Below, in pieces: positions 18,022 to 25,909 of a stretch of 59,549 nucleotides of DNA. This stretch comes from Marichromatium bheemlicum (GTDB lineage: Bacteria > Pseudomonadota > Gammaproteobacteria > Chromatiales > Chromatiaceae). Below the pieces are notes generated by a model that saw only the letters and a list, made by a program, of their open reading frames with translations, was not told the DNA's origin and ran no database searches. Both the position numbers and the translations under genes were made by a program. The DNA lies in assembly GCF_012276755.1 (NCBI RefSeq), contig NZ_JAAXKX010000021.1, forward strand, positions 1 to 59,549. The letters are read 5' to 3'. The stretch's first letter is position 1, and the number at the start of each line of letters is the position of its first letter.

Positions 18022-18088
18022 GTTGGGTTAACCGTCGACGAACGCTGCAGCTTCGTCGATGGCATGGTGGGCGGACGGTTAACCCAAC
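18022..18088 (-). repeat. 67-bp palindromic repeat, copy 6
   Basis: Matches copy 3 including the GCTGCAGC core, 551 bases downstream of it, within a duplicated block of about 310 bp (17939-18249 against 17388-17698). Confidence 0.85.
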
Positions 18089-18170
18089 CTACGAGGCTGG
18101 TGGCTTATTCCCCCTTCGCGCCCTTGGCCGCTTCGCGGTTCATGCGTTGAAGCCTGCGATCGCGCCTGAT

Positions 18171-18237
18171 GTTGGGTTAACCGTCGACGAACGCCGCAGC
18201 TTCGTCGATGGCATGGTGGGCGGACGGTTAACCCAAC
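18171..18237 (-). repeat. 67-bp palindromic repeat, copy 7
   Basis: Matches copy 4 in core sequence and lies 551 bases from it. After it come CTGTTGGCTTATTCCCCC and a final GGCCGCT heptamer run (18300-18322) before the hemerythrin-like gene. No gene is seen anywhere from 17140 to 18471. Confidence 0.85.
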
Positions 18238-18471
18238 CTACGAGGCTGTTGGCTTATTCCCCCTTCGCGCCCTTGGCGCCTTCGCGGTTCAAACGCTTGC
18301 TGGCCGCTGGCCGCTGGCCGCTACGCGCTTCGCACCCGCTCGCTCTGGATGTAGACTGGCCGGACGCCGGCCGGATGGGACGATGAGCCGCGATCTGAAA
18401 AACGTGGCCGCACCGGTCGTCGGGTCCTGAACGATTGCGCTTACCACCAATCGAGCCGGAGGAGCATGGCC

Positions 18472-18918
18472 ATGGTCGCGTTTGCCCAACTGCATGCCCA
18501 GAACCACAAGATCATCGAACTCTCGAACGTCTTTCTCTATCTGGTGCGAGAGCGCTCGATGTGTGACACCGAGGTCGCCTGCGATCTCTTCTTTGATCTC
18601 ACCACGCGTATCCGCGAGCACATGGAGCTGGTCGATCGCGAACTCTGCGGTCGGCTCATCGCCCACTCCGAGCAGCGGGTGAAGAACACCGCTAATCGCT
18701 TCCTCTCGGGTTCGACCGAGATCAAACGCATCTTCGCCGCCTATGTGAAGCAATGGTGTTCGCAGCAGCGTCACAGCCTCACCATCGGCGATCATGCCGC
18801 CTTCCTCCAGGACACCGAGCAGATGATGGCGTTGGTGATGGATCGCATCCAGCGCGAGACCGAGCACCTCTATCCGCTGATCCGCCAGGTCCAGGGCAAC
18901 GACAAGGAGGTGGCCTGA
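18472..18918 (+). CDS. Hemerythrin-like HHE-domain protein
   Basis: A 148-residue helical protein with the spaced His/Glu residues of a hemerythrin-like HHE domain: HAQNHKIIEL near the start, REHMELVDREL in the second helix and QRETEHLYPLIRQ at the end. Such proteins carry a di-iron site and act in oxygen or NO binding or sensing. The perfect Shine-Dalgarno GGAGGAG at 18458-18464 sits 7 bases before the ATG at 18472 and only 1 base before the earlier ATG at 18466, so 18472 was chosen. It converges on nifM with a 12-base gap, so any link to oxygen protection of nitrogenase is suggestive only. Confidence 0.7.
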   Translation: MVAFAQLHAQNHKIIELSNVFLYLVRERSMCDTEVACDLFFDLTTRIREHMELVDRELCGRLIAHSEQRVKNTANRFLSGSTEIKRIFAAYVKQWCSQQRHSLTIGDHAAFLQDTEQMMALVMDRIQRETEHLYPLIRQVQGNDKEVA

Positions 18919-18930
18919 TCCGAGCGGCCT

Positions 18931-19779
18931 TCAGGTCACCGCCATGCGCCCACGCAGCGCGTTGATCCAGTCGCGCTGGTGGGCGCGCGCGGCCTGCTCG
19001 CCGAGCTGGGCGCGCAATCGCTCCCGGACCGCCTCGAACGGCAGGGTCTGCCCCGGGTAGACGTGCTCGCAGCGCAGCAGATGGAGCCCCAGCGGGCTCT
19101 CGAGCACAGCGCTGATCGCCCCCGGCGCGAGTGCGAACAGCGCGGCGTCGAGCGCGGGGTAGAGCTGGCCGCGTCTCAGGATGCCGAGGCGCCCCGCTGC
19201 GAGCGCGGTCGGGCACTCCGAGTGACGCCTGGCGAGCGCGCCGAAGGCAGCCGGGTCGGCGGCGAGTCGCTCGGCCAGCGCCGCGATGCGCGTGTGCGCG
19301 GCCTCGGGTCGGTTCTCGGCGTAATCGGGGTTGATGGTGATCAACAGGTGGCGGGCCTCGCGGCGCTCGGGCTGGGCGAAGCGGTCGCGGTGGCGCTGAT
19401 AGAAGGTCAGCAGCGCGTCCTCGCCCGGTGCCGACGCCTGGGCGCCGATGCGACGCAGCACGGCGTCGAAGCGTAGCTCTCGCTCCAGGGCGCGGCGTAG
19501 TGCCGCGACATCCAGGCCGCTATCGGAGAGCGCTGCCGCGAAGGCGCGCTCGTCCTGGTAGCGTTGGCGCAGCTCGGTGAGGCCCGTGTCGATCTGCCCG
19601 GCGCTGATCTGCGTGGTCGCCGCCTCCGGGGTGGCGAGCACCAGCGCCTCGAGCTGCTGGCTGCGCTCGGCCAGCCGTTCGGCCTCGGCACGCTGGGTGG
19701 GATCGAGCCGCGTCGGCGCGCACCGGAAGCGGGAGGCCGAGGCGCGGATCAGGTGATAGGGGTCGATGCACGCCTTCAT
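18931..19779 (-). CDS. nifM: NifM, parvulin-type peptidyl-prolyl isomerase for nitrogenase iron protein
   Basis: A 282-residue protein with an N-terminal helical region and a PpiC/parvulin rotamase domain (about 130-225), including EARHLLITINPDYAENRPEA and FGALARRHSECPTA. NifM is needed for folding and activity of NifH. The start at 19779 has AGGAGG four bases upstream and overlaps the nifZ stop (ATGA), so the two are translationally coupled. It is the last gene of a nifV-nifW-nifZ-nifM operon. NifM is typical of gammaproteobacterial nif systems such as Azotobacter and Klebsiella. Confidence 0.88.
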   Translation of the reverse strand: MKACIDPYHLIRASASRFRCAPTRLDPTQRAEAERLAERSQQLEALVLATPEAATTQISAGQIDTGLTELRQRYQDERAFAAALSDSGLDVAALRRALERELRFDAVLRRIGAQASAPGEDALLTFYQRHRDRFAQPERREARHLLITINPDYAENRPEAAHTRIAALAERLAADPAAFGALARRHSECPTALAAGRLGILRRGQLYPALDAALFALAPGAISAVLESPLGLHLLRCEHVYPGQTLPFEAVRERLRAQLGEQAARAHQRDWINALRGRMAVT

Positions 19780-20243
19780 CCGGCCTCCTGAGGTTCGGGG
19801 TGATCTTCGGGTTGGTCCAGCGCCGACTCGGGCACCAGCAGCGGCGTACGCCCGGCGAACAACACCTGATAGCACACCCCCTGCGGGTGATCGCGCTCGA
19901 CCCGCAGCACCTCGCCGACCTCACCTGGCTCGACCAGTACCTCGCCACGCAACGCCAGTCGGCGGGTGGCGGCGACCCGCTCGCGCGACTCGAAGCGGCT
20001 CGGGGTCCAGGGCGCGTCGGCCGCCTGCAGTTCCTCCTCGCGGCAGCCGACCACGCGGCCCTCTTCGATGAAGTGCACCGCGTAGATGATCTGGTCCTGG
20101 AGGAAGGTACCGACGTCACGCACATGACCGACGGCGCCGCGACGCACCAGCAGGTCGCCGCGCGCGCCCTCGGGGAAGGTGCCATCGTTGCGCAGATTGC
20201 GGATCACCCGCACCGCGTCGCCGAACTCAAAGTTGGGGCGCAT
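19776..20243 (-). CDS. nifZ: Nitrogen fixation protein NifZ
   Basis: A 155-residue protein starting MRPNFEFGDAVRVIRNLRND, followed by GDLLVRRGAVGHVRDVGTFL and VGCREEELQAAD, all typical of NifZ. NifZ helps form the P-cluster of the MoFe protein. The start at 20243 gives the family N-terminus and overlaps the end of nifW by 17 bases. The second half (residues about 95-150, ERVAATRRLALRGEVLVEPG) resembles a repeat of the SH3-like first half, common in longer NifZ proteins. Confidence 0.92.
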   Translation of the reverse strand: MRPNFEFGDAVRVIRNLRNDGTFPEGARGDLLVRRGAVGHVRDVGTFLQDQIIYAVHFIEEGRVVGCREEELQAADAPWTPSRFESRERVAATRRLALRGEVLVEPGEVGEVLRVERDHPQGVCYQVLFAGRTPLLVPESALDQPEDHPEPQEAG

Positions 20244-20565
20244 GGCCAGCTCCCGCCGGGTCGAGTTGGAGGTCGACGCGCACGCCGCTGCGCGGCCCGT
20301 GCAGATGGAAGACCCGGAACACCCGCTCGGTGCGCGCGTCGGATGCAACGAAGTCGTGATAGGCGCGGGTGAGCAGCTCGGCGCGCCGCTGGTGACGGGC
20401 CTCGGCCTGTTTGGGCAGGGGCTCGGCGTCGGCCAGGTAGTCGTGGAAGCGCTGCAGGATGTGCAGCCGGTTGACCCGGACCACGGCCGGGTCGTAGTCG
20501 ATCTCGAAGTGCTCGAGGAAGTCCTCGGCGCTGACCAGGTCGTGCAGATCGCGGTCGTCGTTCAT
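20227..20565 (-). CDS. nifW: Nitrogenase-stabilising protein NifW
   Basis: A 112-residue protein with the NifW signature SAEDFLEHFEIDYDPAVVRV followed by NRLHILQRFHDYLA. NifW interacts with the MoFe protein and protects it or assists its maturation. The start at 20565 lies 13 bases after the nifV stop. The end overlaps nifZ by 17 bases. Downstream of the core (about residue 85) the sequence is charged and less conserved. Confidence 0.92.
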   Translation of the reverse strand: MNDDRDLHDLVSAEDFLEHFEIDYDPAVVRVNRLHILQRFHDYLADAEPLPKQAEARHQRRAELLTRAYHDFVASDARTERVFRVFHLHGPRSGVRVDLQLDPAGAGHAPQL

Positions 20566-20578
20566 CGGCGGCTCCGGT

Positions 20579-21730
20579 TCAAACGATGTGGGCGGTTGCC
20601 GTGGGTAGTTCGCAGAGAAAACGCTGCAGGTCGGCGGCCACCGGTGCGCGCTTGGTCGCGGTGACGAAGCGGCGCACCAGCGGCAGCAACCGCTCGGCCT
20701 GATCGAGCCCGACCTCCTGGTGCAGCAGCTCGGCATAGGCCTGACGTACCGCCTGGCGGCCCGAGTGCTTGCCGAGCACCAGGCGGTGGCTGCGCCCGAG
20801 TTCGGCCGGGTCGATGCCCTGGTAGTTGAGCGGGTCCTTGAGCAGGCCGTCGACATGAATCCCGGCCTCGTGGGTGAAGGCGCCGTCGCCGACCAGGCTC
20901 TTGTGCCAGGCCACTGGGCGACCCGAGGCCTGGGCGACCAGGGTCGAGACCTGCTCGAAGGCGTGCAGGTCGACCCCGGGGTCGATCCCCTGGGTGTGCC
21001 TGAGCCCCATCACCACCTCCTCCAACGCGGCGTTGCCGGCGCGCTCGCCGAGTCCGTGCACCGTGGTGTTGAGGTGGGTCGCGCCGGCACGGGCCGCGGC
21101 CAGGGTGTTGGCGGTGGCCAGCCCGAGGTCGTCGTGGGCATGCATCTCGATCTCCAGGTCGCAGGCGGCGCGCAGCGTAGCGATGCGTGCATAGACGCCG
21201 AAGGGCTCCAGCAGTCCGACGGTATCGGCGAAGCGGCAGCGGCGCGCACCGGCCGCCTGGGCGACCTCGGCGGCGCGGGCGAGGAACTCGGGATCGGCGC
21301 GCGAGGCGTCCTCGGCGCCGATGCAGACCTCCAGCCCGAGCGCGCGCGCCTCGGGCACGCAGCGCGCGATCTGGCGCAGCGCCCAGTTGCGGTCGCGGCC
21401 GAGCTTGCGCGCCAGCTGCTGGTCGGAGAGCGGGATCGAGAGGTCGACGAGGTCGGCATCGAGCCCGGCGCAGCAGGCGATGTCGTCCTCGCGCATCCGG
21501 CACCACAGCATCAGCCGCGCCGAGAGCCCGAGGTGGGTGATGGCCTGGATCGCGTCACGCTCGTCGGCGCCCATCGCCGGGATGCCGATCTCCAGCTCGG
21601 GGACGCCGAGGGCGTCGAGCGCGCGGGCGATGGCGAGCTTCTCGGTGAGCGAGAAGGCGACCCCGGCCGACTGCTCGCCGTCGCGCAGGGTGGTGTCGTT
21701 GATGGTGATCGGTCGGGCTGAATCCTTCAT
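20579..21730 (-). CDS. nifV: Homocitrate synthase NifV
   Basis: A 383-residue DRE-TIM metallolyase. It has ITINDTTLRDGEQSAGVAFS at the N-terminus (metal-binding Asp), the HxH metal motif EMHAHDDLGLATAN, and KSLVGDGAFTHEAGIHVDGL. It condenses acetyl-CoA with 2-oxoglutarate to homocitrate, the organic ligand of FeMo-cofactor. GGAG lies 8 bases before the ATG at 21730, and a near-perfect sigma-54 promoter lies at 21766-21781. It leads the nifVWZM operon. A leucine or lysine pathway isopropylmalate/homocitrate synthase is unlikely given the neighbours. Confidence 0.95.
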   Translation of the reverse strand: MKDSARPITINDTTLRDGEQSAGVAFSLTEKLAIARALDALGVPELEIGIPAMGADERDAIQAITHLGLSARLMLWCRMREDDIACCAGLDADLVDLSIPLSDQQLARKLGRDRNWALRQIARCVPEARALGLEVCIGAEDASRADPEFLARAAEVAQAAGARRCRFADTVGLLEPFGVYARIATLRAACDLEIEMHAHDDLGLATANTLAAARAGATHLNTTVHGLGERAGNAALEEVVMGLRHTQGIDPGVDLHAFEQVSTLVAQASGRPVAWHKSLVGDGAFTHEAGIHVDGLLKDPLNYQGIDPAELGRSHRLVLGKHSGRQAVRQAYAELLHQEVGLDQAERLLPLVRRFVTATKRAPVAADLQRFLCELPTATAHIV

Positions 21731-21765
21731 CGATAGGCTCCGTACGGCACTTGACAGAGCTTGTC

Positions 21766-21781
21766 TGCAAAGCCGGTGCCA
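21766..21781 (-). promoter_or_regulatory. Sigma-54 (-24/-12) promoter of nifVWZM
   Basis: The minus strand reads TGGCACCGGCTTTGCA, a perfect TGGCAC-N5-TTGCA. Transcription should start near 21755, about 25 bases before the nifV ATG. A degenerate NifA site TGT-N10-TCA (minus strand) lies about 60 bases upstream at 21832-21847, with one mismatch to TGT-N10-ACA. Confidence 0.85.
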
Positions 21782-22074
21782 GCGTTTTAGGCTATTGGAT
21801 TCAATGGCTTGCCATCTGGGTCGCCGTGGATTGATGGTTTTGCGACAAGGGGCTGTGGTCGCGCTTGTCGCGGAGTCGACGCGGCGCACGCAGCGGCCGG
21901 GGCCTCGGTGACCGATCGTGGGGGGGGGCGGCTGGCCGCCGGCGCTCCATCCTCTCCGCGCCAGGTGGCTGCTCATGCTAGGATTTTGCCTCGCCGGGCG
22001 AGGGTCGTCCGGGGCAGCGCTTCGGCCTGGTCGGTGCGCGGCTTGAAGAGCAGGCAGTCGAGACGATCACATCT
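21782..22074. other. Divergent region between nifV and the transketolase genes
   Basis: Apart from the nifV promoter and the degenerate NifA site there is a G-run (21920-21928) and no convincing promoter or ribosome binding site for the transketolase gene. No small open frame stands out. Confidence 0.4.
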
Positions 22075-23019
22075 ATGGAATCCATCCCAGTGCGCCCCGG
22101 TGTCGCGATCGCGCCGGGCGACATCCGTCGTGTCGCCACCGCGATTCGGCGTCGGGTGCTCGAGCACACCCTCGAGAACAACGGCGGTTATCTCAGTCAG
22201 GCCTGTTCCTCGGCCGAGATCCTCGCCACTCTGTATCTGCGGGTGATGCAGCTCGGGCCGAGCACGGCGCCGCCGATCCCTCGACCCTTCGCCGGGGTGC
22301 CCGGGGCGGACAATCCGCACGCCTTCACCGGTGCCGACTACAATGGTGCGCCCGCGCCCGAACTCGATCGCTTCATCTTCTCCCCGGTGCACTATGCGCT
22401 GGTGCTCTACGCGCTGTTGATCGAACTCGGTCGGCTGGGGCCGGATGCGCTCGCCGCGTTCAATCGCGACGGCAGTACCGTCGAGCTGATCGGCGCCGAG
22501 CACTCACCGGGTCACGAGGTCACCGCTGGGTCGCTGGGTCAGGCGTTGAGCCAGGCCGGTGGGATCGCGTTGGCGCGGCGGCTGCGCGGAGACAGCGGTC
22601 GGGTGTGGGTGTTCATGTCCGACGGCGAGTTCCAGGAGGGACAGACCTGGGAGGCCTTCGCCGCGCTGGCCCATCACCGGCTGGGCAACATCGGCATCTA
22701 TGTCGATGCCAACGCCCAGCAATGCGACGGCCCGATGGATACGGTGATGACCACCGAGCCGCTGGCCGCGCGGCTGCGGGCCTTCGGCGCCGATGTGCGC
22801 GAGGTCAATGGCCATGACCCGGAGGCACTGGCCGAGGCCGGTGCCGGGGTCGGTGGGCTTAGTGCCCCACGGGTGGTGATCGCGCGCACCGACGCCTGTC
22901 GCGGCATCGACCGGCTGCGCGAGCGCTGGCCCAAGCTCCACTACGTGCGCTTCAAGAGCGAGGCGGAGTTCAACCTGTATCGTGGTCTGCTCGCGGGCCT
23001 GTCCGAGGGAGATGACTGA
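22075..23019 (+). CDS. Transketolase, N-terminal (thiamine diphosphate-binding) subunit
   Basis: A 314-residue protein equal to the first half of transketolase. The thiamine-diphosphate motif is VFMSDGEFQEGQTWEA followed by the Asn-containing VDANAQQCDG; the usual GDG is SDG here. GAEHSPGHEVTAGSLGQALS is the substrate/cofactor loop. With the next gene, overlapping by one base (TGATG), it should form a two-subunit transketolase or a transketolase-like enzyme. Split enzymes of this type act in standard pentose shuffling or in special sugar pathways such as apulose-4-phosphate cleavage. Which applies here is unknown. The nearby RuBisCO-like protein argues for a special role. Confidence 0.87.
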   Translation: MESIPVRPGVAIAPGDIRRVATAIRRRVLEHTLENNGGYLSQACSSAEILATLYLRVMQLGPSTAPPIPRPFAGVPGADNPHAFTGADYNGAPAPELDRFIFSPVHYALVLYALLIELGRLGPDALAAFNRDGSTVELIGAEHSPGHEVTAGSLGQALSQAGGIALARRLRGDSGRVWVFMSDGEFQEGQTWEAFAALAHHRLGNIGIYVDANAQQCDGPMDTVMTTEPLAARLRAFGADVREVNGHDPEALAEAGAGVGGLSAPRVVIARTDACRGIDRLRERWPKLHYVRFKSEAEFNLYRGLLAGLSEGDD

Positions 23020-24026
23020 TGGAGATCGTGCAGCGGCCACATCACGGTCACCTGGTGCGCTGGGCCGAGCACCGTCCCGAGGTGCTGGTGCTCTCGGCCG
23101 ACCTGACCAGCTCGTGCGAGGCCGACGGTTTTCGCGACGCCTATCCAGAGCGTTTCTTCTCGATGGGCATGGCCGAGCAGAACATGATGGGCTTCGCCGC
23201 CGGGCTGGCGCGCGAAGGCTTCTTCCCCTATGTCCACACCTTCGCGGTCTTCGTCTCGCGCCGGCCCTTCGACCAGGTGGCGATGTCGATCGCCTATCCG
23301 AACCTGCCGGTGCGGCTGATCGGTTTCCTGCCCGGGATCACCACCCCGGGCGGCGTCACCCACCAGGCGGTCGACGACATCGGGCTGATGCGTCTGCTGC
23401 CGAACATGACGGTGCTCGAGTGCGGGGACGCCACCGAGGTCGAGCAGGTGCTCGACCTCGCCCAGGCGGTACCGGGACCGGTCTATGTGCGCATGCTGCG
23501 CGGCGAGGTGCCGCGGCTGTTCGACCCCGCCGAGCCGATGGTGTTGGGGCGGGCGCGGTTGCTCGGCGAGGGCGAGGACCTGATCGTGCTCTCCTCCGGG
23601 ATCTGCACCGAGGAGGCGCTGCGTGCCACCGGCGCGCTGCGTGCCCACGGCCTCTCGGTCGGGCATCTGCACGTCTCCACCCTCAAGCCGTTCGACGACC
23701 CCCGGGTGCGCGCGGCGCTCGCCAGCGCCCGGCTCGGGGTCATCACCCTGGAGAACCACAGCATCGTCGGCGGGCTCGGCTCGGCGGTGGCCGAACTCAT
23801 GGCCGAGCGCGGCATCGGCGCCCGGCTGATCCGTCTCGGGTTGCGCGATACCTATGCCCATGGCGCCAGCCGTCAGTACCTGATGCGCGAGTACGGGCTC
23901 GACGCCATGGCCCTGGTGCGCGCCGCCGAGCGACTGGTCGGCGAGCCGCTGGGGATCGACGAGGCGGCGCTCGCCGCGGTGCGTCTGGAGACCATGGGGC
24001 GCGCCGAGCGGACCGAGGACCTCTGA
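23019..24026 (+). CDS. Transketolase, C-terminal subunit
   Basis: A 335-residue protein matching the pyrimidine-binding and C-terminal domains of transketolase. The catalytic Glu lies in SMGMAEQNMMGFAAGLA, and TPGGVTHQAVDDIGLMR and ENHSIVGGLGSAVAELMAE are further family blocks. It pairs with the preceding gene, with start and stop codons overlapping. The closest families are the split transketolases and the DXP-synthase/pyruvate dehydrogenase beta group; length and motifs fit transketolase best. The acetyltransferase gene starts 4 bases after the stop. Confidence 0.87.
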   Translation: MEIVQRPHHGHLVRWAEHRPEVLVLSADLTSSCEADGFRDAYPERFFSMGMAEQNMMGFAAGLAREGFFPYVHTFAVFVSRRPFDQVAMSIAYPNLPVRLIGFLPGITTPGGVTHQAVDDIGLMRLLPNMTVLECGDATEVEQVLDLAQAVPGPVYVRMLRGEVPRLFDPAEPMVLGRARLLGEGEDLIVLSSGICTEEALRATGALRAHGLSVGHLHVSTLKPFDDPRVRAALASARLGVITLENHSIVGGLGSAVAELMAERGIGARLIRLGLRDTYAHGASRQYLMREYGLDAMALVRAAERLVGEPLGIDEAALAAVRLETMGRAERTEDL

Positions 24027-24030
24027 GGTC

Positions 24031-24588
24031 GTGGCACCCGTGCTCGAGACCGCGCGGCTGCGGCTGCGTCAGTGGCACGGGCGCGACCTCGCCGCCTTCG
24101 CCGCGCTCAACGCCGATCCCCGGGTGATGGCTTGGCTGCCGCGTCCGCTCAGTCGCGCCGAGAGCACGGCCATGGCGGCGCGCTGCCGGCACTTGATCGC
24201 TGTTCAGGGCTGGGGCTTCTGGGCCGTGGAGAGGCGCGCCGAGGGTGCCTTCCTGGGGCTCGTCGGGCTGCATCGCTGTGGCGCCGAGCTACCCTTCGCC
24301 CCTGCCGTCGAGATCGGCTGGCGTCTGGCCCATCATGCCTGGGGCCAGGGCTACGCCGGCGAGGCGGCGCGCGCGGCGCTGGGCTTCGGTTTCGCCCGCC
24401 TCGGGCTCGACGAGATCGTTGCCTTCACCAGCCTCCACAACCAGCGCTCGCTGGCGCTGATGGCGCGTCTCGGCATGCGTCCCGACCCTCAACCCTTCGA
24501 GCATCCGGCGCTTCCGCCGGGACATCGACTGCGTCCCCATCGGTTGTGTCGGCTGGCGCGGGCCGCCTGGCGTCCAGGGGTCGGGTGA
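24031..24588 (+). CDS. GNAT-family N-acetyltransferase (RimJ/RimL-like)
   Basis: A 185-residue acetyltransferase starting at GTG 24031 with LETARLRLRQWHGRDLAAF, the usual RimJ/RimL opening. The acetyl-CoA loop is about GWRLAHHAWGQGYAGEAARA, followed by VAFTSLHNQRSLALMARLGM. Such enzymes acetylate protein N-termini or small molecules; the substrate here is unknown. Its 4-base spacing from the transketolase subunit and same-strand placement before the RuBisCO-like gene suggest co-transcription. The start codon lacks a strong Shine-Dalgarno sequence. Confidence 0.82.
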   Translation: MAPVLETARLRLRQWHGRDLAAFAALNADPRVMAWLPRPLSRAESTAMAARCRHLIAVQGWGFWAVERRAEGAFLGLVGLHRCGAELPFAPAVEIGWRLAHHAWGQGYAGEAARAALGFGFARLGLDEIVAFTSLHNQRSLALMARLGMRPDPQPFEHPALPPGHRLRPHRLCRLARAAWRPGVG

Positions 24589-24651
24589 TCGAGACCCCTG
24601 CGGGGGGATCGGCTAGTCTATGGCCCTCGATCGTCACCGGACCCCATCGTC

Positions 24652-25785
24652 ATGCAGGACAGCACCCGGCTCGCGCTGAGCGGCGAGCGACTGACCGCCA
24701 CCTATCACCTGCGCGCGAGCGCCGCCGAGGCCGAGGCGCGGGCACGGGCGATCTGTGTCGAGCAGACCGTCGAGTTCCCCCCCGAGCTGATCGCCGAGAC
24801 CGCGATCCATGATCAGGTGATCGGCGAGGTGCGCGCGCTGCGCCCGCTCGCGCCGGGGCGCTTCGAGCTGGTGGTGGCCTATGCGGTGGAGGCGGCGGGG
24901 GCCGAGCTGACCCAGCTGATCAATCTGGTGTTCGGCAACATCAGCCTTCAGTCCGGGGTGCGGTTGGTCGACCTCGAACTGCCGCCCGGGTTCGCCGCCG
25001 GTTATCGCGGTCCGCGCTTCGGGCGCGAGGGGCTGCGTGCCTGTTGCGGCGATCCGGCGCGCCCGCTGCTCTGCACCGCGCTTAAGCCGATGGGGCGCTC
25101 GCCCGCCGAGCTGGCCGAGCTGGCCTACCGGTTGGCGTGCGGCGGTATCGACCTGATCAAGGACGACCACGGGCTCACCGACCAGTCCTTCTGTCGCTTC
25201 GAGCCTCGGGTGCGGTTGTGTGCCGAGGCGGTGGCGCGCGCCAATCGTGAGTGTGGTGGTCACGCGCGTTATCTTCCCAATGTCACCGCGCCGGCCGACG
25301 AGCTGAGGGCACGCGCGCGGTTGGCGCGCGCGGTCGGTGCCGGCGGGTTGCTGGTCTGTCCCGGGCTGGTCGGCCTCGATGCCATGCGCGCGCTGGCCGA
25401 TGACGACAGCCTGGGGTTGCCGATCCTCGCGCATCCCGCCTTCCAGGGCGCGCACTGCGCCAGCCCCGACGGCGGGCTCGCGCACGCTGTGCTCTATGGC
25501 CTGTTCAATCGTCTGGCCGGGGCCGATGCGACCATCTTCCCGAGTTGGGGCGGGCGCTTTGCTTATACCCCGGAGGTGTGTCGCGCGCTGGTCGCGGGGG
25601 CCAGCCGTCCCTTTGCCGGGTTGCGCCCGATGCTGCCGGTCCCGGCGGGCGGGATGCGTCTCGATCGGGTCAAGTCACTACTCGAATTTTACGGTCGCGA
25701 CGCCATCCTCCTGATCGGGGGCGATCTGCATCGCGGCGACCTGAGCGCCAACTGTGCCAGGTTCGTCGCCGCCGCGACGGCCTGA
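24652..25785 (+). CDS. RuBisCO-like protein (form IV)
   Basis: A 377-residue member of the RuBisCO superfamily. The position of carbamylated Lys201 and two acidic neighbours are present (GGIDLIKDDHGLTDQ), but Glu204 is His and the following Asn is Gly. The Lys175-type region is CTALKPMGRS, and a typical RLP block HPAFQGAH is followed by FPSWGGRFAYTPEVCRALV. The usual large-subunit loop-6 Lys motif is not seen, so carboxylation is very unlikely. Known RLP reactions include thio-sugar isomerisation or enolisation and decarboxylation in apionate breakdown. This one may act on a sugar phosphate with the upstream transketolase. The subfamily cannot be fixed by eye. Confidence 0.88.
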   Translation: MQDSTRLALSGERLTATYHLRASAAEAEARARAICVEQTVEFPPELIAETAIHDQVIGEVRALRPLAPGRFELVVAYAVEAAGAELTQLINLVFGNISLQSGVRLVDLELPPGFAAGYRGPRFGREGLRACCGDPARPLLCTALKPMGRSPAELAELAYRLACGGIDLIKDDHGLTDQSFCRFEPRVRLCAEAVARANRECGGHARYLPNVTAPADELRARARLARAVGAGGLLVCPGLVGLDAMRALADDDSLGLPILAHPAFQGAHCASPDGGLAHAVLYGLFNRLAGADATIFPSWGGRFAYTPEVCRALVAGASRPFAGLRPMLPVPAGGMRLDRVKSLLEFYGRDAILLIGGDLHRGDLSANCARFVAAATA

Positions 25786-25909
25786 GGGCGATGCCGGGGA
25801 TGGGCTCGACGACCATGCGCAAGGAGTGGCAAGGCCATGGCCGTCTGCTCCGTCGTCGTCATCCGGCGCGCCACCTCAATGGGCGCGCCCTGCCCGGAGG
25901 TGATTGCCC

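Noticed and set aside
14922-18237. CRISPR array
   Set aside because: The repeats are long palindromes with duplicated, not unique, spacers, and no cas genes are nearby.
21866-21881. Second NifA-like site TGT-N10-ACG upstream of nifV
   Set aside because: One mismatch and a position far from the promoter; could be chance in GC-rich sequence.
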